Origin: Plasmopara viticola
Taxonomy: Eukaryota > Oomycota > Peronosporomycetes > Peronosporales > Peronosporaceae
Assembly (NCBI GenBank): GCA_001695595.3
Contig: MBPM02000008.1
Span: 1,116,001-1,180,000 of the forward strand
DNA length: 64,000 nt
Reading direction: 5' to 3'
Made by a program: the position numbers and the translations under genes. The notes under the pieces are model-generated. The model worked only from the letters and a program-made list of their open reading frames with translations. It made no database searches and was not told the origin of the DNA. Shown in pieces: positions 32,986-41,684 of the stretch. Numbering within the stretch: position 1 is the stretch's first letter; each line of letters starts with the position of its first letter.

Positions 32986-33192
32986 GAGCTGTCGTGGCTG
33001 TAGCAATAACTTGAAGGATTAAGGTATTGTAAACTGCAGTAACAAGCATTATATGGAATGTCCGCACATAAGTAATGATATTTACTATTTTACTTCCAAA
33101 AAATGTTTCCAAATGAATGCCAAAAGCACAATTTTACGACCTAAATTTGTGCTATCTATAATTTTTTCAAATCTCGCAGTATACTTTTTGTC

Positions 33193-33636
33193 ATGTCGAC
33201 GACCCACGGCAAGCCTGCGGAAGGTTTGGAGTGCATGGCAACGATGGATGATATTACGGAGGAAGACAACAACTACTGCGAGTATCAGACGTCTCCTAGC
33301 GGCTTGTGGCACTCTGCACTGTTTTGTGCTGACGTTGTGGAGAAGCTTTTGACCACGCAGTTCCACACTTACATGAAGAAGGTTCAAGAGACAGATTGCA
33401 AAGCGGAATTGCGTCGCCTAGTGGCTAAAGGACCGCCCATCTGGCTGGAGGACAAGCATGCGATGCCCGTGCCAGAAGGAGACGGACATCTAATTCAAGT
33501 GTGGTTTGCGAAGGATAAAGTGGAACGTAGTGCCAAGCTTGACGGAGCTGTGGAGGGGAAAGCTCGGGAATCGTTGTGGATGGAATTACGACAATTGTTG
33601 GACGCAATGGAGGAAGACAAGGAGGAAGTTCGGTAA
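33193..33636 (+). CDS. Conserved-looking hypothetical protein, 147 residues
   Basis: A single-exon protein with good coding character (balanced composition, clear codon bias, stops in other frames) but no recognised domain. It has an acidic N-terminus, a Y-C-E-Y-Q then S-G-L-W-H-S-A-L-F-C-A-D patch, a long amphipathic helix (V-V-E-K-L-L...F-H-T-Y-M-K-K-V-Q), a P-P-I-W-L-E-D turn, and a Glu-rich C-terminal helix. No signal peptide or membrane segment. It follows ECO1 by about 200 bases on the same strand. Confidence 0.7.
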   Translation: MSTTHGKPAEGLECMATMDDITEEDNNYCEYQTSPSGLWHSALFCADVVEKLLTTQFHTYMKKVQETDCKAELRRLVAKGPPIWLEDKHAMPVPEGDGHLIQVWFAKDKVERSAKLDGAVEGKARESLWMELRQLLDAMEEDKEEVR

Positions 33637-34327
33637 TACGTAGAAGCGGGTTTCTATAGATTTCTACATTTTTCTTCTTGCTGCTCAAATGTACAAAAAA
33701 TCACTTAGTTCTTCACTAGATTTCTAAACAAAATAAATTGGTGCAATCTCTATAAATAATCAAGTCTTAAAGAATAGTACCAAGACCGCTACGATCGAGC
33801 TTTCATTAATATATGTATGTTATATTAGCCAAAAAGAGGCTAAAGGAACACGCAAAGGTAGAGACAGCCGATTTCTTACAAAGCAGTAAAGAGACTCTTT
33901 TAAAAGACGACCGCCAGGGAGGTATCGCGTGCAGCATGTGCGGCAAATCGACATACGACTTGTGTTTGTCTTTTTGAGGAGGCCGAGACACGTAGTCTGC
34001 GCAGTATCGATTATTCTAGTACTACATTTGTATTATAGTATTTGCAGTCAGTCATGTAAGAAAGGCACACTGATCGCGTTGTATATCTAATCAAAAAGCA
34101 CTCAGTGCCGCTCAGTCATTAAAAAAACTGACCGGATTTTTCCTTCGGTCGTTCCCCCGGTATACGAGCTTTATTTAATTAGAATTTCCTTGGATATAAC
34201 TTTTTAAATTCAGTTATGAAATATAAGTATAGTTAATTAGTATAAAAATGGGTCCCTAGTCCCTGTACTTTACGACCAAATGCGTTGTCAAAAATGTTCA
34301 TCGAACTCGTTGCTTGTATTTTCTTAG
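33637..34327. other. Intergenic between convergent genes
   Basis: About 690 AT-rich bases between the 3' ends of two convergent genes. No coding-like frame or RNA gene was seen. Confidence 0.4.
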
Positions 34328-34752
34328 CTAAATAAAAATCACGATGAGCAGCGCCACTGCAAGGAGCAAGATCACAACATAGTAGCAGAAGAGCTTGCGG
34401 TGCGCACTAACAACTTTACGCGCTGCCTTCGTTTGTTGCTGTACGGCCACTTCCGTTTCGCTTACCTGCACACTTACGTGGTCAAGCATAGCATTCTGCG
34501 AAATCACTTCTTCGTTAGCGGCGTTCGCTGCTTTGTGAAGTCGTTGCACACCCGAATACACAGCATCCAGTTGCCGTTCCTAGATTCACCAAGCACAAGC
34601 CATCGTCAGTACTAATGGCGATGCCATTACTCCATGAGAGCTCAACACACCTGGTCTTCAGTCGCCTTATCCATTCGTTCCTTCAGCTTTGGCGATGTCA
34701 CTTCTTCATAATCACTCGTAGGTTGGGCCTCTGGCGATTCATCTACCATCAT
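34328..34752 (-). CDS. BET1-like Qc-SNARE, two exons
   Basis: Exon 1 is 34752-34651 and exon 2 is 34579-34328. The 71-base intron has GTGTGT at its start and CTAG at its end and joins in frame. The product is 117 residues, the size of BET1. A 34-residue N-terminus ends in a charged helix. A SNARE motif follows, whose central layer residue is Gln in E-V-I-S-Q-N-A-M-L, aligning with E-V-x-x-Q-N-x-L-L of BET1. A C-terminal anchor of about 20 hydrophobic residues (Y-Y-V-V-I-L-L-L-A-V-A-L-L-I-V-I-F-I) completes it. BET1 acts in ER-Golgi vesicle fusion. The neighbouring WD gene ends just upstream, so little room exists for more 5' exons. Syntaxin-8-like Qc-SNAREs are the main alternative. Confidence 0.75.
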
Positions 34753-34863
34753 CCGCTCGATTTTTGGAATGTCTCCTCACGTCCCAGAGCCAAAAATATC
34801 CAGCGACAAAAGGATCAAAATAAAGTTTTTGAAAATGCATGTCTAGATTTCAACTTAGCCACA

Positions 34864-36057
34864 CTAAATGCCAGAAGTGGCGTTCATAAATTTCTTGAGC
34901 GGGGCGACAGGGAGCGGCATGGCCATCATGTCCTCTAGATGTTCGCTCTCGAGCTCATGAGGCGTCTTTGCCTGGTAAAAGAGATTGCGTGGTCGAGGAA
35001 GCAGGACGAGGGCTGTCACCTTGCCTTTAAACAGCTTGATAGTGCGGAGTGATTGGCGGCTTATAGTGTCCCAAATGTGGACCACACCCGCGTCATCTCC
35101 GGATATCAAAAATGCGCCACTTGCGTGAATTTGCAAACTTGTCACACTGGTCTCGTGACCTTGGAACGATTCGGGCAACAGTGCATTGGGACCCCATGGT
35201 GCTCTATTAGCAGACGACGACTTCGTTGATGCATTGGCAATACGGGCCGTCGCGGCGGTGGCAAATGTCGCGGCAGCGTTTAAATCCAGTGTATAGATCT
35301 GTCCGTTTCCACACCCCATAAACAGTCGCTGTTCCATCGGGTCGGCAATGCACGCGTTAACGTACGATGGACAGGAGATGCTAAAGAGACACTGAGATGA
35401 GTTTAGCGACCAGATTTTGCACGTGCGATCCAAAGACGACGTGTAAATGCGTGCATTGACGCCACCGAGGCCCACGTGGAGCGATGTGACGGGGAGCACG
35501 TGGTCTGTAAAGCTCATAGCGGGCGTAGTGCCTTGTTGGAAGCTCGTGGCTGCGTCCGGTTCGTCCAGGAGATCCACAAGTCGCCATACATGGACTAAAG
35601 CGTCTTCCCCCGTCGTAATTAAATGCGAATCGTCTGATGTCAATGCTAGCGCCGAGACACGCTTGTAGTGGGCGTCAAACACTGTTATTAGCTCCCCCGT
35701 CTTGATGTCCCAGACGTAGACTTTACCAGACTCCGCACCGGCAAAGACAAAGTTGCCACAGCTTGAGGACGTAATCGGTCCCATCTTTTCAGCCACGTGG
35801 CACTTCCACACTGGCATATCCTTGCCCCAATTCCAAAGGTGAAGGGCCAATTTACCCTCTTGCACCGCGATCAAGTGGTCCGTACGCGGTACGGGATGCA
35901 CCCCATTGAGCGCCGAGCGGCAATTCTTGAAACAATATAATTGACCGCCAGTTGATGCATCCGCAACCAATAATTCATTGGTCTGGCTCGAGCCAAGGAG
36001 TAGCACATGGTCGGACAGCGCCGTTGTCGCCATGTCAGAGTGATGACTTGCTCGCAA
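34864..36057 (-). CDS. WD40 protein WDR18/IPI3 (pre-60S maturation)
   Basis: A 397-residue beta-propeller protein with about six WD-type repeats, seen at V-Y-V-W-D-I-K-T-G near 116-124, V-H-V-W-R-L near 160-165, C-K-I-W-S-L near 214-219, and V-H-I-W-D-T near 341-346. The pattern I-T-S-S-S-C-G-N-F-V-F-A-G, D-A-H-Y-K-R-V-S-A-L, H-V-L-P-V-T-S-L-H-V-G-L-G-G matches WDR18/IPI3 and is not shared by generic WD proteins. WDR18 is part of the Rix1/PELP1 complex in 60S subunit maturation. The Met at residue 9 (MATTALSDH) is the better start by context; the upstream Met gives the full frame. It is divergent from the THUMP gene 85 bases away, another ribosome/tRNA gene. Confidence 0.85.
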   Translation of the reverse strand: MRASHHSDMATTALSDHVLLLGSSQTNELLVADASTGGQLYCFKNCRSALNGVHPVPRTDHLIAVQEGKLALHLWNWGKDMPVWKCHVAEKMGPITSSSCGNFVFAGAESGKVYVWDIKTGELITVFDAHYKRVSALALTSDDSHLITTGEDALVHVWRLVDLLDEPDAATSFQQGTTPAMSFTDHVLPVTSLHVGLGGVNARIYTSSLDRTCKIWSLNSSQCLFSISCPSYVNACIADPMEQRLFMGCGNGQIYTLDLNAAATFATAATARIANASTKSSSANRAPWGPNALLPESFQGHETSVTSLQIHASGAFLISGDDAGVVHIWDTISRQSLRTIKLFKGKVTALVLLPRPRNLFYQAKTPHELESEHLEDMMAMPLPVAPLKKFMNATSGI

Positions 36058-36142
36058 CCACTACATTTCAGCGCTTTGATTGGTCGAATTTTTTCTATTG
36101 TACTAGTCCTAGAATCCGATTGGTTGTAATCCACATTTTCTG

Positions 36143-37075
36143 ATGGCGCGTGACGGTAACAGTGACAAGCGCAAGAAGCAGTGGATGGGCGGCCGTGACG
36201 GCTCCCAGAAGCGCCACAAGGGGTCGTTGAGTGCTGCTTCGAATGCTAAAGGTCACGGTGCTGTATTAGTAACATGTGATAAGATCAGAGAACGTCAGAG
36301 TGTTAGTGACGCGCTTAACATATTGAACGAAGCGGCCGACCGCTATTATCCAGCACAGGAAGCAAGCAAGGAAGAGACTTTGGTGGATGAAAAAGGTGAT
36401 TCCGTGCAAAAAAAGCTACAAGAAGAGGTGAAATCTTTGCAAACGCAAGCTAAAAAGCGTCAAACTGGCCGATTTACGGCCCTCGACACGGGCGTCAAGG
36501 GCGTCGTACTGATCCAGTTTAAGGACAATAGTGTCTCCCCTACAGCGCTAATGAGCAAGATCTTGGAAGAGGCTGAGACAACAAAAGACTTTGCGTCGAG
36601 GTTTATTCAAAAAATGATTCCATTAGAGAAGGTTGGGTACTCGAGTGTGGAGAGCATCAAGGAGCTTGCTGCGCCGATGATCAAGGCACATTTGGACGCT
36701 TTCCGGGAAGAGCAGAGGAGTGCTGGCAAGGACGAGGACTTTGAGTTTGCAGTCGAGATCAAGCGTCGTAATTGCACGAATCTCAACAGCATGGACGTCA
36801 TTACTGCGCTCGTGGAGTTGGTCGGAGATCAAAAAACCAAGGTCAATCTAACGACGCCGCGCTCTGTACTTGTTGTCGAGGTCTTTCGAACAACGTGTGG
36901 CGTTAGCATCTTGACGAACTTTCACCGATTCAAAAAGTACAATGTGCGGTTGGTCGTCGACCCTCCGGTGATAAGTCAGGAGAAGAAGGAGCAGGAGGGT
37001 ACACCTAAGGAGGGTACACCTAACGAGGAAGAAGTTCCAGAGACCGACAGTGTGGAGGAGAAAGAGTGCGAATAG
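36143..37075 (+). CDS. TAN1: THUMP-domain protein, TAN1/THUMPD1 (tRNA acetylation adaptor)
   Basis: A 310-residue protein with a very basic N-terminus (R-K-K-Q-W-M, K-R-H-K). Conserved features include G-V-V-L-I-Q-F near 119-125 and the THUMP domain at about 160-275. The domain contains R-F-I-Q-K-M-I-P-L near 153-161, F-A-V-E-I-K-R-R-N-C near 203-212, and V-V-E-V-F-R-T-T-C-G-V-S near 250-261. The order R-x-x-x-R-x-x-P, F-x-V-x-x-K-x-R, then V-x-V-x-R-x-x-x-G-V-S is that of TAN1/THUMPD1. In yeast it helps Kre33/NAT10 acetylate cytidine 12 of Ser and Leu tRNAs. The C-terminus is acidic with a short repeat (E-G-T-P-x-E-G-T-P). Single exon. Confidence 0.9.
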   Translation: MARDGNSDKRKKQWMGGRDGSQKRHKGSLSAASNAKGHGAVLVTCDKIRERQSVSDALNILNEAADRYYPAQEASKEETLVDEKGDSVQKKLQEEVKSLQTQAKKRQTGRFTALDTGVKGVVLIQFKDNSVSPTALMSKILEEAETTKDFASRFIQKMIPLEKVGYSSVESIKELAAPMIKAHLDAFREEQRSAGKDEDFEFAVEIKRRNCTNLNSMDVITALVELVGDQKTKVNLTTPRSVLVVEVFRTTCGVSILTNFHRFKKYNVRLVVDPPVISQEKKEQEGTPKEGTPNEEEVPETDSVEEKECE

Positions 37076-37768
37076 GCGAAAAGCAAGTAAAACAGTTTGA
37101 CAATAAAGTGGATAGATTGCTCATTATAGTGTGAAACGAAAGTCATTCTGTTTGAGCTATAAATGATCTCGGATGAAGAATCAGAATTATGGTATCTTCA
37201 AAAGCAGGTAAAAACTGCTTCAGAAAATGTAGATAAGATTTGAAATCATCATCTTCGTCATCCGATAAGCATGCAATACTTCTCAAAGAATAAAGAGACC
37301 ATTGATGATTCGAGAGAAAGAATCCATGTGCCGTCAATCTTTCTATCGAAAACTGTAGACAATTTGATCGGTTCCATACACTTGTACGTTCTAGCGTTCT
37401 AGCAGCTGAGTCGAGCCTGATAGTACTGCCCTCATCGTCGTCCCTGCTGACACAGCAAGAGGCTTTTCATGAGTAAATAGTTGAAAATATATTCAAGACG
37501 AAGGCACAGCTATTCCCAGATTCCTTTATTGCATTTCACTTCCCACGTGATGACAAGACGCAACGTCTTACTAAATGTTTTCTTGTGTCGGTCTGCGCTG
37601 CATCCCCAAATACGACGACCAATCATAAAAGACGCTGCCATCGAGAGGTAACCAACCAGAGGATAATTAATTAAACTCTTTTCTTACTCTTTCTAGAACA
37701 AACTGTCGAGGTTTGAAAGAGCAGTCACCGCAAACACGAGCACTTTCCAACCACTTAGAATTCAAAGG
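37076..37768. other. Intergenic; possible 43-codon minus ORF
   Basis: About 690 bases between TAN1 and eL29. A 43-codon minus-strand frame at 37510-37641 (begins MAASFMIGRRIW) is mildly protein-like but too short and unrecognised. No RNA gene was seen. Confidence 0.3.
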
Positions 37769-38090
37769 TTATTCCTCCTGCCACAATGACAGAGCAAATG
37801 TTCAACGACACGTAATAATCTTATACGTTTAGTATGCAACCCACCTTATTCTTGTTCTTGCGGTTGCGGTGCTTCTTGTCAAACTTCTTTGCCCAGTGCT
37901 GGTTGCGCAAGAATTTAGGGTCCAACTGTAGCAAAGAAATGCAGGATGAATTTTATTCTGTCGCTAATACAGCATGAGAAAGACCTACACCGCGCGTGGA
38001 GTGGAATCGGTGATTCTTCGGCTTCTTAATCCCATTACGATGGGCCTTCACCGTATTGTTACGGGCAGTGTGGTTTTTCTGCTTGACCAT
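37769..38090 (-). CDS. RPL29: 60S ribosomal protein eL29, three exons with a 9-base last exon
   Basis: Exon 1 38090-37989, exon 2 37925-37845, exon 3 37777-37769. The introns are 63 and 67 bases with GTAGGT and GTGGGT donors and CAG acceptors. The joined 63-residue protein has the eL29 N-terminus (K-N-H-T-A-R-N-N, then H-R-N-G-I-K-K-P near 18-25), then D-P-K-F-L-R-N-Q near 36-43, and ends K-N-K-E-E. Exon 3 contributes only Glu-Glu-stop. Without the last splice the frame would read on for about 10 more codons (V-G-C-I-L...), so that junction is inferred. A CTAAAC branch-like site lies in the last intron. It diverges from the clathrin light chain gene, with 199 bases between the starts. Confidence 0.88.
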
Positions 38091-38289
38091 TGCGGCGTCG
38101 GACTGGGTTGGTTTTTCGACTGTGTGGCGTTCAATGGAACGCAGCCACCAGTCGATTCCACGGAATGTAGTCCACATCGGATTACGTGTACCACACTGGC
38201 TGGTGATGTAATCCACATGACTGTGCTTCGTTTCATAAAGGGGAAAAATCCCACGAGCAAGTGAACAGACGCGTAAGTGAATCGCCGCC

Positions 38290-39158
38290 ATGTCGGACCC
38301 CTTTGGAGATAGCGACGCGATGGAAGGTGATGGTGCACAAGACCTCTCGGACTTTGCACCGCCTGTCGATAATAGCAGCGAGTGTGTGACAACAAGTGCT
38401 GCTTTTACGTCCTAGTTGATGCTAATGTTGTAATGCTGGGCTAAGTTTTTTTCAAGTAGAACCGCACCAAGACTTGCATGATGGAGTGTATGAGGACCAG
38501 ATGCAGCAAAGCTTTGATCAGCATGCTGAAGAGAGCTACCAGTCGATGGATTTTGCCCCCCCATCACTAGAGACACCTGCTGTCGACTATAATGCTGGTT
38601 TCCCGGCAGCTCCTATGTCTCTTCCCGACCAGATCCCTGTTATTGAGGAGGAAAACGAACTGACGTAAGTTTGTACCATTCTAACGCTTAGTGGAACCGA
38701 CTTAAATGCCATGTAGGAAATTTATGCACGAGTACGAGAAGAAGATTGCACAAAAGGCGCAGGAGCAAGAAAAGGTAGCAACGGAGTGCAAGGCAAAGGC
38801 CGAAGAGGACATGGCTCACTTTCTAGCTGAGCGTCAACGCATCAAGGAGTCAAAGATGCAGGCCAACCGCGTCTTTGAGCAAGCGACATTGGAAAAGATG
38901 GTGGCCGACTTGCAGAATGAAAATCCTTGGGAGCGCGTCGTGACGCTCGTGGACCTTGAGACGAGCCGTAAGAAGAAATTGGAGTCTCTGAGCACCAGCA
39001 AGAAGGACGGCAAGAAGCAGGAGCCCAAGCCGGTTGCTGTGCCCGCGAAAAAGACGCACGAGGACGAAGAGGATGTTTCGAGAATGCGACAGCTCTTCGT
39101 GCAGCTCAAGGCGTCGCCACTCGAGCAAACGCGCGCTGACGCCGTGGCTGCTAATTAA
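38290..39158 (+). CDS. Clathrin light chain, three exons
   Basis: Exons 38290-38383, 38457-38664 and 38717-39158; introns 73 and 52 bases, the second with GTAAGT. The product is 247 residues, near the usual light-chain length. The N-terminus is acidic and Pro-rich ([14 protein letters not shown] twice). A long Lys/Glu/Ala-rich coiled coil follows ([11 protein letters not shown], about 104-155), which binds the heavy-chain hub. Then comes [12 protein letters not shown] near 173-184, the conserved C-terminal heavy-chain contact. The light chain regulates clathrin coat assembly at the plasma membrane and trans-Golgi. The first splice junction (T joined to TA) is the only in-frame choice I found. 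Confidence 0.9.
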
Positions 39159-40030
39159 ATTGTGTCTTTTCAATACGACAGGAATTGACTGAACAACTGA
39201 CAATAATATTCTTGCCATAGAGTTTTATCGCTAAAGTATTGCTCTAATGAAGATGGCTTTAATTAGCAAGCGTCGAGGGTTGTTTTACTGTAACGTGCGT
39301 TAGCGTTGCACTAAGCACCCTAATTGCATACATCTGTAAAACGATCTATTAAAGATCAAGATGTAAGCTTGCATTTGTTGCACACCGACCACGGAGGAGT
39401 AAGGCTCAGAGTGAAAGCAGGCAAGCCACGTATTCTATGGCACCAAAAAAAGGTCAGCTTGGAAGGAGAACCAAGTGATCTTCTGTGAGGTGCGTCAATC
39501 ACGACAACAATGAGGTACCGACGTCGAAAAGGAAAATGTGCTTAAACCCCCGCACGTCCACCAGTTACTCAAGTTTTCGCTGGTCTTTGGTATGGCTTAG
39601 AATTAGCAGCATGACTTTATAATTCCTTGTGGACCACGTCAAAGTAAAGCCCGCTGGTTTGGTCGCACTCTTCATGCGTGTCAAAAGTCTCACATTGCGT
39701 TAATGAGCCTTAATGCTTCGAAACGATCAAGGGACCACTTTTGTCTGCGTGAGCTTTCGCTCCATTGCACATTTGCCATCAACACGGCTGAAGCACGACT
39801 ACAACTGCGTCAAAGTATTCGCAAAGTATTCGAGACACAAAGCCTACCACGATTTCTAATGCAACACGTATCATCAGATTTTAACGACTATAGCGTGCGC
39901 GAAGACAAGCACATACGACAGTCGAATCTGAGTATATCGATGTCCCGTTCAAGCAGAACTTGTTGACACTCTCTCATGTCGTCTCACTTTTCAATTTGCA
40001 AGCTCCGTTGCATTACACGAACTAATTAGA
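39159..40030. other. Intergenic, upstream of GH7 gene
   Basis: About 870 bases between two plus-strand genes. An 87-codon frame at 39703-39966 lacks recognisable features. The 3' part holds the GH7 promoter. Confidence 0.4.
39982..39997 (+). promoter_or_regulatory. Oomycete initiator-like element of GH7 gene
   Basis: TCTCACTTTTCAATTT fits the oomycete initiator consensus (TCAYT-YYN-CA-WTTT) and lies 34 bases ahead of the GH7 ATG at 40031. Confidence 0.45.
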
Positions 40031-41422
40031 ATGAAGCTCTCTTCCTCTTTATCACTTGTGGCTGTACCTTTGGGGCTGTCGTCGTTCCTTTTATCAGCTC
40101 AGCAGATTGGAACGAATACTCAAGAAGTGCATCCATCGTTACCATCCAAGCAATGTTCCAAGTTTGGTGGTTGTGTGACCGAACTCACTTCCATCGTTTT
40201 GGATGCCAATTGGCGCTGGCTCCACCAAGTTGGCGACTACAAAAATTGCTACACTGGCAATCAATGGGACGCCACATTGTGTGCTACCCCCGAATTGTGT
40301 GCCAAGAATTGCGCTTTGGAAGGTGCAGACTACCCAGGCACCTATGGAATCACCACGTCTGGTAATGAGGTACAATTGAAGCTAGTGACCCAGACTCAAT
40401 ATGGTACAAACGTTGGCTCTCGTGTATACCTACTCGATGCAGAAAGCTCGAACTACAAGCAGTTCAAACTGTTAAACCAAGAATTCACGCTCGACGTCGA
40501 CGTCTCAAAGCTGCCGTGTGGGCTGAACGGAGCTCTCTACTTTGTGCAAATGGACGCGGATGGAGGCACCGAACGCTTTCCGACTAATAAGGCTGGCGCA
40601 AAGTATGGCACGGGGTACTGCGATGCCCAATGTCCACATGACATTAAGTTTATTAATGGTGAAGCAAATACGTTAGAGTGGGGGGCTACAAGTCAGAATT
40701 CAGGTGGTGGCAAGTATGGTACGTGTTGTGCCGAGCTTGACATTTGGGAGGCCAATAGCATGAGCAATGCCTATACGACGCATCCGTGCACTTCAGAGGG
40801 ACAAACCCGTTGCTCGAGTCCACAAGAGTGTGGCAATGGCGATGGCAATCGCTATAAGGGCGTGTGTGACAAGGACGGGTGCGACTTCAATCCGTTTCGC
40901 ATGGGCAATGAAACCTTTTACGGTCGTGGCGCACACTTTACTATCGACACGACCCGTGCATTTACCCTCATCACGCAATTCATCACGAGAGACAATACTG
41001 CCACGGGTGACCTCGTCGAGATCCGACGCTTGTTTAAACAAGACGCTCGTGTTGTCCCTATGCCCAAGAGTGCGTGGCCTGGCTTGAACGATGCCGATTC
41101 GATCTCTGACTCCATGTGTGAGGCATCCAAGAGGATTTTTGGGGATGCGAATGATCACGCGGCAAAGGGTGGGCTTGTACGGATGGGCAAGCAAATGGCC
41201 AACGGATTGACACTGGCGATGAGTCTCTGGTCGGACCATGCCGCCTACTGTCATTGGCTCGACAGCAGCTATCCCGCTGGTGCAGAATCCTTTAGACCGG
41301 GTGTGAAACGTGGCTCGTGCCCGACGTCAGGTGGCCGTCCGGCTGAGGTGGAGGCTCAACATCCAAATGCTGACGTCAAGTTCATGAACATTCGCGTGGG
41401 CGACATCGGAACCACGTACTGA
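40031..41422 (+). CDS. Secreted glycoside hydrolase family 7 cellobiohydrolase
   Basis: A 463-residue secreted cellulase. Residues 1-24 are a signal peptide (MKLSSSLSLVAVPLGLSSFLLSA). The GH7 catalytic triad is in E-L-D-I-W-E, giving nucleophile Glu235, Asp237 and acid/base Glu240. Family Cys pairs and signatures are present: W-R-W-L-H near 58-62, Y-G-I-T-T near 102-106, N-G-A-L-Y-F-V near 169-175, G-T-G-Y-C-D-A-Q-C-P near 196-205, and D-P-like tunnel loops near 270-300. It ends without a cellulose-binding module or linker, as in many oomycete GH7s. It acts on plant cellulose or possibly on the organism's own cellulosic wall. Single exon. Its 3' end is 262 bases from a convergent GH5 gene. 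Confidence 0.97.
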   Translation: MKLSSSLSLVAVPLGLSSFLLSAQQIGTNTQEVHPSLPSKQCSKFGGCVTELTSIVLDANWRWLHQVGDYKNCYTGNQWDATLCATPELCAKNCALEGADYPGTYGITTSGNEVQLKLVTQTQYGTNVGSRVYLLDAESSNYKQFKLLNQEFTLDVDVSKLPCGLNGALYFVQMDADGGTERFPTNKAGAKYGTGYCDAQCPHDIKFINGEANTLEWGATSQNSGGGKYGTCCAELDIWEANSMSNAYTTHPCTSEGQTRCSSPQECGNGDGNRYKGVCDKDGCDFNPFRMGNETFYGRGAHFTIDTTRAFTLITQFITRDNTATGDLVEIRRLFKQDARVVPMPKSAWPGLNDADSISDSMCEASKRIFGDANDHAAKGGLVRMGKQMANGLTLAMSLWSDHAAYCHWLDSSYPAGAESFRPGVKRGSCPTSGGRPAEVEAQHPNADVKFMNIRVGDIGTTY

Positions 41423-41684
41423 TATCGTAATGTAGTTCGGTTGATGAAAGAGATTACTTTTACAAACTACTTTTTTTTTTTAATAACGAGTTGCCTAGCG
41501 TAATCAGCTGCCATTAAAATGTATTGCCCCTTTAAAAATCACTAAACCAAGGCCACCATTCTTAAAATCAATAGATTTATTAGCCTTATGAAATTGTAGG
41601 ATATTAAGGACTTGACATCTGAAATTCACTTTTTTAAACTAAATGAGGCGCAAGTTCAGCAAGGAACCAGGTCAAAATGTACCC

